Positions 62,801-64,000 of a stretch of 64,000 bases of DNA are shown one piece after another (positions within the stretch are counted from its first letter, which is position 1; each line of letters starts with the position of its first letter). The notes under the pieces are model-generated. The model was not told the DNA's origin and did no database searches. It worked only from the letters and a program-made list of their open reading frames with translations. A program made the translations under genes and the position numbers. Origin of the DNA: Sepioteuthis lessoniana (Eukaryota; Mollusca; Cephalopoda; Myopsida; Loliginidae); assembly GCA_963585895.1 (NCBI GenBank), contig OY757904.1:2739407-2803406 (forward strand), given 5' to 3'.

Positions 62801-63856
62801 ATCAAAAATTAAGTATTTGCTTGTAAATATTCGTGATATTTTAAAAATGCAACTCAAGACTTACAGTCAAATCACGCTGAAAGCGCCGGTTTCCCGTAGA
62901 TCACAGAAGTAAAGCAGCAATGTGTTTGTTCAGTACTTAGTGTCCAGATAAAAACTGCTGGTACTGAGCACAACCAAAAGCCTGTACGTGTATTTAGCGA
63001 GCTAGACTTGATGATCATAGTTGTTAATGAGTTCGACTCTCACTGAGGGATACATACTTTTGACCCTGTTCTGAGCTAAGCTAAGTAAGTTACTATAGAT
63101 TCAAGACAAAATACTGATTAAGAGCAGCATGTTTTGTTTCAACGTCTAAAACTTTTCAGTTCCTTGCGAATAACAGTTAACGAATCCCAACACAAATTGA
63201 CTGCGGAAATATCATTCTAATAATGTTTTTATCGGTATTGATGACAACCAGTCACTAAACCGAAGCTGAACAGCTGAATAATAATACAAATGATTTTATC
63301 TATAGTGGTGATGGCTTGCGAAGAACCAATCTAATTTTTGGATGGGTCCAAAACAAAAGAATGGTGCACTAGTATATTACAGATTCTACGAACAGCATTC
63401 CTCAGGTTTTGAGTACAGTGTTTCTTTCTCCTAAATTGGTTGTCCTACCATGGCTAAAGATCCCAGTCTGCCTGACTATTTTTGCGTATAGAGATAGACG
63501 AGCTGGATAATACCTTTTCTGAAAGGATTAGAATGAAGTGAATGCACGATTTGAACTCTGCTCGCTAAATTCACTCTTTCCGGTCATAATCATTACGCTA
63601 TTTGTATCTCCAATCAATTATCAAATTCATAATCGATCTATTCATCAATCTATTCATTCCAGTTTGTGAATTCATATCTTAAACCAAATGCTGCCGTTTA
63701 TTTAGGAAAATAATTTTCTGGTTGACAATCAGAAATTTCTCTATTTCATGTTGCTGTATATTAATAATTTTTATTCTAGGCTTGGTGTGATCAGAAGATT
63801 ATGACCCATGCAATGGACAGTGTTGGCCATTCACCAAAAGTGCCCGCTAAAAGCAG
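6730..63856 (+). CDS. Neprilysin-like (M13) type II membrane pseudopeptidase, 20 exons, partial at both ends
   Basis: Joined exons: 6730-6890, 7938-9005, 11992-12150, 21056-21139, 21818-22017, 24389-24547, 25201-25278, 28057-28196, 30961-31054, 32832-32957, 34559-34657, 40814-40879, 43886-43986, 44590-44654, 47695-47746, 50262-50329, 53517-53620, 55413-55478, 61432-61530, 63780-63856. All borders are GT/AG and phases match, giving about 1,022 residues against roughly 750 in usual neprilysins; the excess is the stalk. Residue numbers below count from the first full codon at 6731. Layout: basic tail, membrane helix (about 30-48), Thr/Ser-rich stalk (54-400), M13 ectodomain (401 on). M13 enzymes cleave extracellular peptides with one zinc ion. 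Here HExxH is HAYIH (897-901), so the general-base Glu is lost; third ligand E950 and D954 remain. Inference: a membrane-anchored, non-catalytic peptide-binding or structural protein. The start codon exon and 3' end lie outside what I can find. Confidence 0.93.
7094..7488. repeat. About 54-base minisatellite, ~7 units, in intron 1
   Basis: Unit core CTTAATTTTATCTTAATCAT followed by two small palindromes, AACGTA-TG-TACGTT and GTTAC-T-GTAAC. Units vary by a few bases and in an AACAGAAAAATT / CACAACAAAATT spacer. The open frames across it (for example 7186-7398) are repeat translations. Confidence 0.9.
7938..9005 (+). CDS. M13 gene exon 2: mucin-like Thr/Ser stalk
   Basis: Acceptor AG at 7936-7937, donor GTAAGT at 9006; 1,068 bases, far longer than any other exon here. 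Residues 54-409. About 54-125 is a mixed, partly charged segment; 126-180 is a Thr-dominated tract from ACN codons (runs of up to 16 Thr, with TTTTTTPTPS-like parts); 181-398 is rich in Ser, Thr, Asn and Glu with several N-x-S/T sites. The end (CLEDEC, C401 and C406) is the first Cys pair of the M13 ectodomain. Ordinary neprilysins have only a very short linker. The region is probably O-glycosylated and extended. Confidence 0.9.
9108..9325 (-). mobile_element. tRNA-derived SINE, family A
   Basis: Same order of blocks as 6460-6690: tail GGCATATCAAA at low coordinate, then TTTAATCC, TTTCCTAAGAGTAT, and reverse B box GGAGTTCGAACT at 9275-9287. Confidence 0.75.
9863..10082. repeat. 53-base minisatellite, about 4 units
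   Basis: Units begin at 9863, 9916, 9969 and 10022 with GAAATTTTAAAAGTTTGTAT, then CTCGCGTATTGG and AATATTCGATT. A truncated fifth begins at 10075. Confidence 0.95.
10909..10973. repeat. (TA)n-(TG)n compound microsatellite
   Basis: TA run passing directly into a TG run. Confidence 0.95.
10994..11275 (+). other. Unassigned 93-codon open frame with 9-residue repeats
   Basis: The frame is GC-richer than its surroundings, begins MGSQRRDLISGIFEAAPECL and ends in three near repeats of nine codons (QSVGRGTPE, QSVGTKTPE, QSVRSETPK, 27 bases each). I do not recognise it. It may be a relic of a retroelement 5' region or a chance frame. Position 1 of the window begins inside its other copy. Confidence 0.3.
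11992..12150 (+). CDS. M13 gene exon 3: start of ectodomain
   Basis: Acceptor AG at 11990-11991, donor GTAAGT at 12151. Residues 410-462 include PCENFYQHVCGNW (423-435), the classic M13 N-terminal signature (PCxDFYxYxCGxW). C424 and C432 correspond to neprilysin cysteines that pair with C-terminal cysteines. Phase joins exon 2 (G+CA gives Ala) and exon 4. Confidence 0.93.
13905..14846. repeat. 157-base tandem array, 6 units
   Basis: Units start at 13905, 14062, 14219, 14376, 14533 and 14690; one unit more than 2707-3492. One unit carries GAAATGTAG in place of GAAACGTAG (near 14150). Confidence 0.95.
15916..16173. mobile_element. MITE with long inverted ends
   Basis: Left end (TAAGTATGTTTGATTATATA, then GAGACATTTTGTC...ATAATTTTATCAAGATCC) is matched by the reverse complement of the right end around 16095-16173, giving arms of about 70 bases with scattered differences. 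The interior is about 100 bases and non-coding. Confidence 0.75.
16235..16405 (+). mobile_element. Mariner transposase 3' fragment
   Basis: The plus-strand reading resembles a mid-to-late mariner transposase stretch (SIKNVTLTVFWDMNKPITT), followed by an end motif GGAATGACTCTCGTA. The same segment with the same end type occurs at about 28870-28994. It directly abuts the deleted mariner at 16414 across a short (TA)n. Confidence 0.6.
16414..17318 (+). mobile_element. Internally deleted mariner, about 905 bases, with about 48-base TIRs
   Basis: Ends TACGAGGTGCATGCGATGAG and (reverse) TACGAGGTGCATACGATAAG, flanked by TA, match over about 48 bases. N-terminal transposase remnants (about 16620-16860) are followed at 16855-16871 by AGGGTTAGGGTTAGGGTTAC and then the C-terminal part (about 16877-17243; QDSAPVHNS, LAPCNFWLFPK, ends GDYFEGD). 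The central part with the first catalytic Asp is missing; the third catalytic Asp of LAPCDFW is Asn. Not autonomous. Same structure as 23226-24129. Confidence 0.9.
17319..17382. repeat. (TA)n microsatellite
   Basis: Directly follows the mariner end; TA is also the mariner target site. Another TA run lies at about 17614-17655. Confidence 0.95.
17394..17615 (-). mobile_element. tRNA-derived SINE, family B
   Basis: Minus strand. Contains GGTTCAATCCTAGG (reverse of 17562-17575), a good B box, and blocks AAGGCTCCCTTTTC, TAATGCTGAGT and TTGGTATGACTC shared with 28500-28735, 30296-30540, 58660-58895 and 61996-62226. Confidence 0.8.
17862..18080 (+). mobile_element. SINE-like repeat, family C
   Basis: Blocks GTGAGGTTCCAGTTCTTGA, CCCTTCATTACCATTACTCT, CAGG, CTGGAGTGGTAGTATCT and TGGATTAAATAG recur at 30045-30262, 50815-51060 and 55845-56070. 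The repeat tail is cut by the transposon at 18136. Confidence 0.7.
18136..20327 (+). mobile_element. DNA transposon with about 110-base imperfect TIRs
   Basis: Left end starts CACTGGTTTACAAA; the right end is its reverse complement (TTTGTAAACCAGTG, ending 20327). Inside, further blocks pair in order: TTGAGGCAAG, GCTGAATTCAAATTT (left GTACTGAATTCAAATTTG) and CACCTCTAGTTTT (18228-18245 against 20205-20222). Both outer flanks carry TTA, a possible 3-4 base target duplication. The element carries ORFs 18672-19364 and 19381-20097 and a (TA)n tract at about 18387-18462. I cannot assign the superfamily with confidence. Confidence 0.85.
18672..20097 (+). pseudogene. Broken ORF of the 18136-20327 transposon (putative transposase, family unnamed)
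   Basis: Frame 18672-19364 reads through with one TGA at 19065-19067. Its N-terminal part has paired Cys (CYVCG, CCKPCC, CYFC) that look zinc-binding, followed by an acidic Ser-rich linker. A second frame, 19381-20097 (238 codons), starts at MGMQAGFIKYCCFLCLWDSR and carries CCFLCLWD...H, PPLHTKLGLMK and GERFHQDI, and ends at a stop before the right TIR. The frame change between the two, and the abrupt content jump at 19361-19381, suggest an internal deletion. The two halves look like one larger multi-copy invertebrate protein; its location between TIRs suggests a transposase. I see no HExxH or other known enzyme signature. Confidence 0.7.
20384..20739. mobile_element. Short TIR element (MITE)
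   Basis: Ends TACCGTATTTGACGGCATAT at the left and the reverse of TACTGTATTTGACGGCATAT at the right, with further matching AAG and CGCAC blocks inside. The interior is AT-rich and non-coding; the minus-strand frame 20474-20707 is spurious. Confidence 0.85.
21056..21139 (+). CDS. M13 gene exon 4
   Basis: Acceptor AG at 21054-21055, donor GTAAGA at 21140. Residues 463-490, including VKTLYRACVTR; C487 matches the M13 YxxCxxxxxI cysteine that pairs with the one in exon 10 (C728). Confidence 0.9.
21818..22017 (+). CDS. M13 gene exon 5
   Basis: Acceptor AG at 21816-21817, donor GTGAGT at 22018. Residues 491-557, helical, ending with YLFPIGVVKDTKNVSRNVLH, the M13 block (xLFxxxVxxDxKNS) before the conserved Gly-Leu-rich strand. 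Confidence 0.9.
22083..22576 (+). mobile_element. Deleted mariner of a second family, about 490 bases
   Basis: Ends TTAAGTCAAAAATTTTGCAA and the reverse of AAAACTTTTGACTTAA are inverted repeats. The plus frame from ATG 22286 has a helix-turn-helix-like mariner N-terminus (NTVTRWFKKFCSG, then SRPKTIDSKAIDANLAK, VSSKFGISQLGVVRYLH), with one stop near 22398. The whole catalytic part is deleted: the N-terminus runs straight into the right TIR. Confidence 0.8.
22915..22980. repeat. Near-perfect hairpin, 30-base arms, about 5-base loop
   Basis: Left arm CGTTTTATGTGTTTTTTTGT and onward; right arm is its reverse complement with one T fewer. Not matched by another copy in the window. Could be a recent foldback or an RNA hairpin; nothing shows transcription on its own. 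Confidence 0.85.
23226..24129 (-). mobile_element. Internally deleted mariner, same family and same junction as 16414-17318
   Basis: Reverse orientation. The C-terminal half lies at about 23285-23660 and the N-terminal half at about 23700-23950. They are joined by AACCCTAACCCTAACCCTTT at 23677-23696, the reverse complement of the junction in the other copy. Ends carry AAATAAGTTTCCAGACTTTT and its inverted partner. Frames are broken in several places. Length 904 against 905 bases. Confidence 0.9.
24389..24547 (+). CDS. M13 gene exon 6
   Basis: Acceptor AG at 24387-24388, donor GTAAGT at 24548. Residues 558-610. IGINKPLLL matches the M13 QxGLxLP strand, and the rest is an amphipathic helix region ending LGFELLLSQ. 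The short plus frames before it are not part of the gene. Confidence 0.9.
25201..25278 (+). CDS. M13 gene exon 7
   Basis: Acceptor AG at 25199-25200, donor GTATGT at 25279. Residues 611-636 (ITPENSQDPIDEYNPTTIGE), aligned to the M13 xPxExRRDxxxxYNPxTxxEL block. The frame runs on past the donor to 25629, but that extension has no M13 similarity and is intron. Confidence 0.88.
25279..28056. other. Intron 7 (about 2.8 kb)
   Basis: Contains (TA)n tracts at 26297-26331 and 26526-26568, a (TG)n at about 26567-26601, a half copy of the 5078-5595 repeat (26330-26525) and a GC-richer unassigned stretch at about 27075-27440. No host exon seen. Confidence 0.7.
26330..26525. repeat. Second copy of the right half of the 5078-5595 element
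   Basis: Shares TTACAACCACAC, AAATCCCAAC, TCGATTC, CTTAACTGCCTG, TTCCATGAAACCC and the TTCCATGAATTA end with 5430-5595, again flanked by (TA)n. Confidence 0.75.
28057..28196 (+). CDS. M13 gene exon 8
   Basis: Acceptor AG at 28055-28056, donor GTAAAT at 28197. Residues 637-682 start VTWRKIFQTALDL (M13 idWxxyl) and contain VIVQSKEYLKKLLNLL, the xVxVxxPxYLxxL block. Confidence 0.9.
28300..28994 (+). mobile_element. Mariner-related TIR element carrying a SINE
   Basis: Starts TACGAGGATTATTCAAAAAG and ends with the inverted TTATTGAATGATCCTCGTA. A transposase fragment near 28875-28960 reads VKNVILTVF...KGSITIDFLEKGSTVNS. Between them lies a family B SINE (28500-28735), so the SINE inserted into, or is part of, the element. 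Confidence 0.75.
28500..28735 (-). mobile_element. tRNA-derived SINE, family B, nested
   Basis: Minus strand; AAGGCTCCCTTTTC, TAATGCTGAGTGTTAAGCAA and GGGATTGAACCTAGG (B box in reverse) are present. Confidence 0.75.
29820..29881. repeat. (TG)n microsatellite
   Basis: About 30 TG units. Confidence 0.95.
30045..30262 (+). mobile_element. SINE-like repeat, family C
   Basis: Shares GGTATCTCCTG, GATGGTGAGGCTCTAGTTC, CCCCTTCATTGTTATTACT, CTCAGG and TGGATTAAATAG with 17862-18080. Confidence 0.7.
30296..30540 (-). mobile_element. tRNA-derived SINE, family B
   Basis: Minus strand; ends GCGAACAATCTACCCACCAG, with B box reverse AGGATTGAACCCCGG at about 30481-30495. Lies 30 bases after a family C repeat. 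Confidence 0.8.
30961..31054 (+). CDS. M13 gene exon 9
   Basis: Acceptor AG at 30959-30960, donor GTAAGT at 31055. Residues 683-714: DLIDYTVIRFVLPKLDAMPE, the M13 xxxNYLxWrxvxxxxxxL block. Confidence 0.9.
31225..31501. mobile_element. MITE-like element with 24-base inverted ends
   Basis: Left CATCAAGATAGATGCACTTA (to 31248) pairs with right 31478-31501 in reverse with two mismatches. The interior is non-coding. The minus frame 31389-31571 crossing it is spurious. Confidence 0.7.
32515..32741 (-). mobile_element. tRNA-derived SINE, family A
   Basis: Minus strand. The tRNA-like head at the high-coordinate end reads GTCGTGGTGTAACGGTTAAA (A box), with B box AGTTCGTACTCC in reverse near 32660-32680 and the common tail near 32535-32570. 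Confidence 0.85.
32832..32957 (+). CDS. M13 gene exon 10
   Basis: Acceptor AG at 32830-32831, donor GTTAAG at 32958. Residues 715-756; C728 is the conserved M13 Cys, followed by MMPGVVGKIYSDRYF (M13 xxPxALGxLYVxxxF). The donor could be read one base earlier, but only this choice keeps phase with exon 11. Confidence 0.9.
33715..33787. repeat. (CA)n-(TA)n microsatellite
   Basis: About 27 CA units followed by TA units. Confidence 0.95.
33790..33862. repeat. Inverted repeat around a (TA)n loop
   Basis: GTCGAGAACTTTTAGG at 33794-33811 and its reverse complement CCTAAAAGTTCTCGAC at 33840-33857 form a hairpin with a TA-rich loop. This resembles fused or very short transposon ends. Confidence 0.7.
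34559..34657 (+). CDS. M13 gene exon 11
   Basis: Acceptor AG at 34557-34558, donor GTAAAA at 34658. Residues 757-789: MIRKLEWMDKSTKLKGLKK, matching the M13 xLxxxxWMDxxTKxxAxxK block; the usual Ala after TK is Leu-Lys here. Confidence 0.9.
35030..35565 (+). mobile_element. LINE fragment (reverse transcriptase C-terminal region), decayed
   Basis: Plus-strand readings in shifting frames recall the same family as 38283-40020: AAKGVGLNVNSNITEF, DVNMRIAKAWTTIHRL, IWKSDLSDRIKREFF, VLNKSWKQNSTK. It has several stops and frameshifts. Confidence 0.75.
35573..35815 (-). repeat. LINE 3' piece with a (CT)n tract, inverted against its neighbour
   Basis: Minus strand: GHTSVGQPAKIYIYQLCVD (35645 down to 35580) is the LINE C-terminal segment. 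It is preceded by a (CT)n tract (35648-35718 as GA on the plus strand) and a unit containing TTTAATTGTATCTAG. The same three-part arrangement is at 37240-37480 on the plus strand. Confidence 0.75.
35648..35718. repeat. (GA)n microsatellite
   Basis: About 35 GA units. Confidence 0.95.
36321..36555. other. Unassigned open frames on both strands
   Basis: A plus frame (36328-36555) and a minus frame (36321-36515, with HCECC) overlap. The stretch is GC-richer than its surroundings. I do not recognise either product; probably a transposon relic. Confidence 0.2.
37240..37480 (+). repeat. Second copy of the unit-(CT)n-LINE tail repeat
   Basis: Contains reverse of CAATTAAACC unit (37297-37312), (CT)n 37350-37376, and a plus reading GHASIGRPANIYIYQLCVD then TGCTLEELPGA. 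It is followed by (GATA)n and (GA)n at 37481-37531. Confidence 0.75.
38090..38282 (-). pseudogene. Tc1/mariner-like transposase, C-terminal part (split by a LINE)
   Basis: Minus strand reads HLAAYLPRLQSL then VGRGLVRDQQNSMQHQK and further, in frame with stops; this recalls the PDLNPLDYYVWG...ETNKTPC end of Tc1-like transposases. The N-terminal part lies beyond the LINE at 40025-40450. Confidence 0.65.
38283..40020 (-). mobile_element. RTE-like LINE, 5'-truncated, with (ATG)n-type tail
   Basis: Minus strand from about 40020 to 38283. An intact 274-codon frame (40109-39285) covers the reverse transcriptase fingers and palm up to LFVDFTKAFDSIHR. The catalytic ADYADDIAIL follows near 39050-39000 after frameshifts; 38980-38675 and 38626-38303 carry the thumb/C-terminal region ending TGCSPEDLPEAMNDREKW and IRASGTT. 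The 3' end is a run of ATG/ATC triplets (38282-38305), typical of RTE-type elements. No endonuclease domain remains. Dead copy. Confidence 0.85.
40025..40600 (-). pseudogene. Tc1/mariner-like transposase, N-terminal and central part
   Basis: Frame 40452-40255 contains HALVFSDEKNFYSDQMI and NNRWL, which match the first catalytic Asp region (FSDEK) of this transposase group. It continues, after a stop, through VFGVITSDNDVIPPFIF and GLRLNIKAYIKCLEEV to about 40140, and a decayed QQDSAPCH-like site near 40060-40090. There the LINE begins. Confidence 0.8.
40814..40879 (+). CDS. M13 gene exon 12
   Basis: Acceptor AG at 40812-40813, donor GTAAAT at 40880. Residues 790-811 (LYSMLQMIGNDETLSGDPFI), placed in the variable part of M13 between the WMD helix and the next conserved helix. 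Low similarity, but phase and position fit exactly. Confidence 0.78.
40976..41205 (+). mobile_element. tRNA-derived SINE, family A, best-preserved copy
   Basis: Plus strand. Head GGGGAGTCTCCGTGGCGTAG TGGCAAACG (A box), B box GAGTTCGAACGCC at 41030-41042, then CACATTCGGTATAATACCCT, and tail TTTGGCATTAAATAATCCAT followed by GGTTGATATGC. Cephalopods are known to carry tRNA-derived SINEs of this type. Confidence 0.88.
41541..41596. repeat. (TA)n microsatellite
   Basis: Dinucleotide run; the frame over it is spurious. Confidence 0.95.
41839..41884. repeat. (AAC)n microsatellite
   Basis: About 15 triplets, followed by A-rich sequence. Confidence 0.95.
42561..42621. repeat. (GA)n microsatellite
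   Basis: About 30 GA units. Confidence 0.95.
42785..42857. repeat. (TG)n microsatellite
   Basis: About 36 TG units, among the longest in the window. Confidence 0.95.
43886..43986 (+). CDS. M13 gene exon 13
   Basis: Acceptor AG at 43884-43885, donor GTAAGT at 43987. Residues 812-844 (FMDDHMKNLFILDKYRTLST...RTVNSRGK), the helical stretch before the conserved Trp of the next exon. Confidence 0.87.
44139..44199. repeat. (CA)n microsatellite
   Basis: About 30 CA units within intron 13. Confidence 0.95.
44590..44654 (+). CDS. M13 gene exon 14: substrate-binding strand, altered
   Basis: Acceptor AG at 44588-44589, donor GTAAGT at 44655. Residues 845-866. KWAVSAHPFEMKSFYSPQQN aligns with the M13 Wxmxpx-VNAYYxPxxN block. 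The usual Asn-Ala (backbone binding of substrate) is Lys-Ser (856-857); the aromatic Tyr and the Asn after it are kept. Confidence 0.9.
45375..45475. repeat. Degenerate ~17-base minisatellite
   Basis: Repeats of TTCATATTCTAATGCAC with changes (ATAGTCGAATGCAC, ATTGTCGAATGCAC). Confidence 0.75.
46385..47115 (-). pseudogene. Decayed Ty3/gypsy retrotransposon integrase
   Basis: Minus strand from about 47110: VIDEYSRFSFAFPYTYKRSS, then a stop, then MHSNRGPTFMSKELRKK. This is the integrase core with the D-Y-S-R and the S-N/D-R-G-xx-FMS-EL motifs; the Asp of the second motif is Asn. Further C-terminal blocks follow to about 46390 in several frames (around ISTSRTT, TGTSIPS-like stretches, DVPWEPEVKR). 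Many stops and frameshifts; no functional product. Confidence 0.75.
47695..47746 (+). CDS. M13 gene exon 15
   Basis: Acceptor AG at 47693-47694, donor GTAAGT at 47747. Residues 867-883, YIPAAMFQQPLFHDDLP, matching M13 I-x-F-P-A-A-x-L-Q-x-P-F-F. Confidence 0.92.
48170..48545 (-). mobile_element. SINE-like repeat, family C, with internal tandem part
   Basis: High-coordinate part (48400-48540) is the reverse of the family C body (GAGTAATGGCAATGAAGGAG, TTCACCTCTGG). The low part has 45-60-base repeats of the form TTTCAAGTATT..CTATTTAATACTAATA. Confidence 0.65.
50100..50134. repeat. (TAC)n microsatellite
   Basis: About 11 triplets. Confidence 0.95.
50262..50329 (+). CDS. M13 gene exon 16: zinc-binding motif, HAYIH instead of HExxH
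   Basis: Acceptor AG at 50260-50261, donor GTAATA at 50330. Residues 884-906: TMQFGALGSTVGHAYIHAID. In active M13 enzymes this is xNYGxIGxVIGHExTHxFDD. Both zinc-ligand His (H897, H901) and D904 are kept, but the catalytic Glu codon is GCT (Ala898, 50302-50304). GAA to GCT is not a single-base sequencing error, and the frame is intact on both sides. Confidence 0.93.
50815..51540 (+). mobile_element. SINE-like repeat, family C, long form
   Basis: Body 50815-51060 (GATGGTGAGGTTCCAGTAAT, GGAGTGGTAGCACTTGATAA, GGTTAAATAG). It is followed by about 420 bases of a 45-65-base degenerate tandem (AAACTGCGTACTTATGCTAA, AATTGTTTGAAATA) and then the tail TTTGGCGTTAAATAACCTAC. Confidence 0.75.
51526..51756 (-). 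pseudogene. Tc1-like transposase C-terminal fragment
   Basis: 76-codon minus frame with SGDLNPIELVWDERDRNVRA, the region of the third catalytic acidic residue in Tc1-like transposases (PDLNPIEx-W), and RMSRMWEAVV near the end. Pro before Asp is Gly. No TIR found. Confidence 0.85.
52220..52745 (-). mobile_element. SINE-like repeat, family C
   Basis: Reverse orientation: tail GGCATGTCAGACCATCTAGG at low end, repeat units (AGGCATTCCTATCTAATACT) in the middle and body reverse (GGGAGTAATGATAATGAAGG, CACCATTAAATACAGTTAAT) at 52600-52690. Confidence 0.7.
53096..53186. repeat. 37-base tandem repeat, about 2.5 units
   Basis: GAAAGATTTCATGTTTTAGT ... GGACTGCCGAAGC repeated exactly at 53096 and 53133, with a partial third unit. 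Confidence 0.95.
53517..53620 (+). CDS. M13 gene exon 17
   Basis: Acceptor AG at 53515-53516, donor GTAATT at 53621. Residues 907-941: GSKFNDNGNMKNWWSDKT matches M13 G-x-x-x-D-x-x-G-x-x-x-x-WW. The conserved Cys that normally follows about ten residues after the WW block is absent (ITALNSHTLQ). Confidence 0.92.
53621..55412. other. Intron 17 (about 1.8 kb)
   Basis: Contains (GA)n at 54766-54801 and a GC-richer unassigned stretch at about 54930-55290 with a G run at 55060-55068. The plus frame after exon 17 to 53749 is intron read-through. Confidence 0.7.
54766..54801. repeat. (GA)n microsatellite
   Basis: About 18 GA units. Confidence 0.95.
55413..55478 (+). CDS. M13 gene exon 18: third zinc ligand
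   Basis: Acceptor AG at 55411-55412, donor GTAAAT at 55479. Residues 942-963: VESSADIGGVKISW aligns with GENIADNGGLKxAY. E950 (third zinc ligand) and D954 are kept; the Asn after Glu is Ser and the second Asn is Ile. The loop before it is about ten residues shorter than in neprilysin. Confidence 0.92.
55845..56345 (+). mobile_element. SINE-like repeat, family C
   Basis: Body with AATGGTGAGGTTCAAGTTCT, CCCCTTCATTACTATTACTC and CAGAATGGTAGTATCTGTCA, then about 60-base repeats (TGTGTGCAAACAAATGA), and tail TTTCGCATTAAATAACCTAC. Confidence 0.75.
56917..57415. repeat. Dispersed repeat shared with 3640-3905
   Basis: Same ordered landmarks as described for 3640-3905, with about 230 extra bases in the middle. 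Confidence 0.6.
58660..58895 (-). mobile_element. tRNA-derived SINE, family B
   Basis: Minus strand; GCTGAGTGTTAAGCAAAATA and B box in reverse (GGATTAGAACCCCGGTC) near 58837-58853. Confidence 0.8.
59417..59471. repeat. (CT)n microsatellite
   Basis: About 27 CT units; frames on both strands over it are spurious. Confidence 0.95.
59785..59859. repeat. (CA)n microsatellite
   Basis: About 37 CA units. Confidence 0.95.
60280..60780. other. GC-rich block of unknown origin
   Basis: 60280-60470 is strikingly GC-rich for this window (GGCCTGGGGGCCCACTCC; GGGGGTCCCGAGGGCCCCTT) with open frames on both strands. 60540-60770 contains a doubled segment (TTCCGGTGCATCA at 60599 and 60713, GGAATG...ATGTTTG at 60535 and 60730). 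Not recognised. Confidence 0.4.
60785..61295 (-). mobile_element. SINE-like repeat, family C
   Basis: Units such as TTAGGTATTCCCGTCTAATA and TGCATCAAGCGTTCCTATGG are followed by the body in reverse (GAGCTTCACCATCCGATGAA, AGAGGTCTTACCCTTCTGCC). Confidence 0.7.
61432..61530 (+). CDS. M13 gene exon 19
   Basis: Acceptor AG at 61430-61431, donor GTAAGA at 61531. Residues 964-996; LVLPGLNYTSDQLFFMSFAW matches M13 LPGLxxTxxQLFFxxFAQ. The usual Gln at the end is Trp. Confidence 0.94.
61531..63779. other. Intron 19 (about 2.2 kb)
   Basis: Contains (GTT)n at 61871-61892 and a family B SINE (61996-62226). The rest is AT-rich without a recognised feature. Confidence 0.7.
61996..62226 (-). mobile_element. 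tRNA-derived SINE, family B
   Basis: Minus strand; head at high coordinate GGCCTAGAGGGTAGAGTGTT, B box GGGTTCAATCCCAG (reverse of 62171-62184). Best-preserved copy of this family here. Confidence 0.85.
63780..63856 (+). CDS. M13 gene exon 20 (last in window)
   Basis: Acceptor AG at 63778-63779, donor GTATGG at 63857. Residues 997-1021: AWCDQKIMTHAMDSVGHSPK. WC and HSP are M13 hallmarks (H1013 is the transition-state His). The substrate carboxylate-binding Arg expected six residues after this His is Ala (A1019). The final M13 block, with the last Cys and C-terminal Trp, must lie beyond the window. Confidence 0.93.
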
Positions 63857-64000
63857 GTATGGATTTTTATCATCATGTTTAACGCTTGATTATTTTTACT
63901 CTATGTCAGTTCTCATACGAGTACTACTAATTTGTGGTCTTAATTGGTGTAAAAATAACAGTTCTCCAGGACATTTCTCAGAATTCTCGACGATCTCACC

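Overview
The window looks like a piece of a cephalopod mollusc genome, most likely an octopus. It is AT-rich, has long introns, dense (CA)n, (TA)n and (GA)n microsatellites, several tRNA-derived SINE families, many mariner/Tc1 relics and RTE-like LINE fragments. The species call is inference from this repeat flora. No bacterial, viral or organellar gene set is present.

One host gene occupies almost the whole window on the + strand. It encodes a type II membrane protein of the neprilysin/endothelin-converting-enzyme family (M13 peptidase). I could join 20 exons from 6730 to 63856, all with GT/AG borders and matching phases and no internal stop, giving about 1,022 residues. The first coding exon (with the start codon) and the last exon(s) are not in the window. 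The protein order is: basic cytoplasmic tail, one transmembrane helix, a long Thr/Ser-rich mucin-like stalk (one 1,068-base exon), then the M13 ectodomain. The zinc signature HExxH reads HAYIH, so the catalytic Glu is Ala. The substrate-binding Asn-Ala pair and the Arg after HSP are also changed. Two zinc-ligand His, the third ligand Glu, the Asp of ExxxD and most structural Cys are kept. This suggests an intact but catalytically dead M13 pseudopeptidase on a mucin stalk.

Bases 1-4505 repeat 11199-15858 almost exactly, including one M13 exon (794-952 = 11992-12150), and end at a 200-base N gap. That places an ectodomain exon upstream of the transmembrane exon, so either the assembly holds a false (haplotype) duplication or there is a very recent real one.

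The introns are filled with mobile elements: two ~905-base mariner derivatives sharing one internal deletion sealed by a telomere-like repeat (16414-17318 and 23226-24129); a ~2.2-kb DNA transposon with long inverted repeats and a broken ORF of a family I cannot name (18136-20327); an RTE-like LINE inserted inside a Tc1/mariner-like transposase (38090-40600); a decayed Ty3/gypsy integrase (46385-47115); several MITEs; and three recurring SINE or SINE-like families. Minisatellites with 157-, 54-, 53-, 37- and 19-base units are also present. Nothing suggests an operon or a multi-gene system; the biology lies in one gene and its repeat-laden introns.
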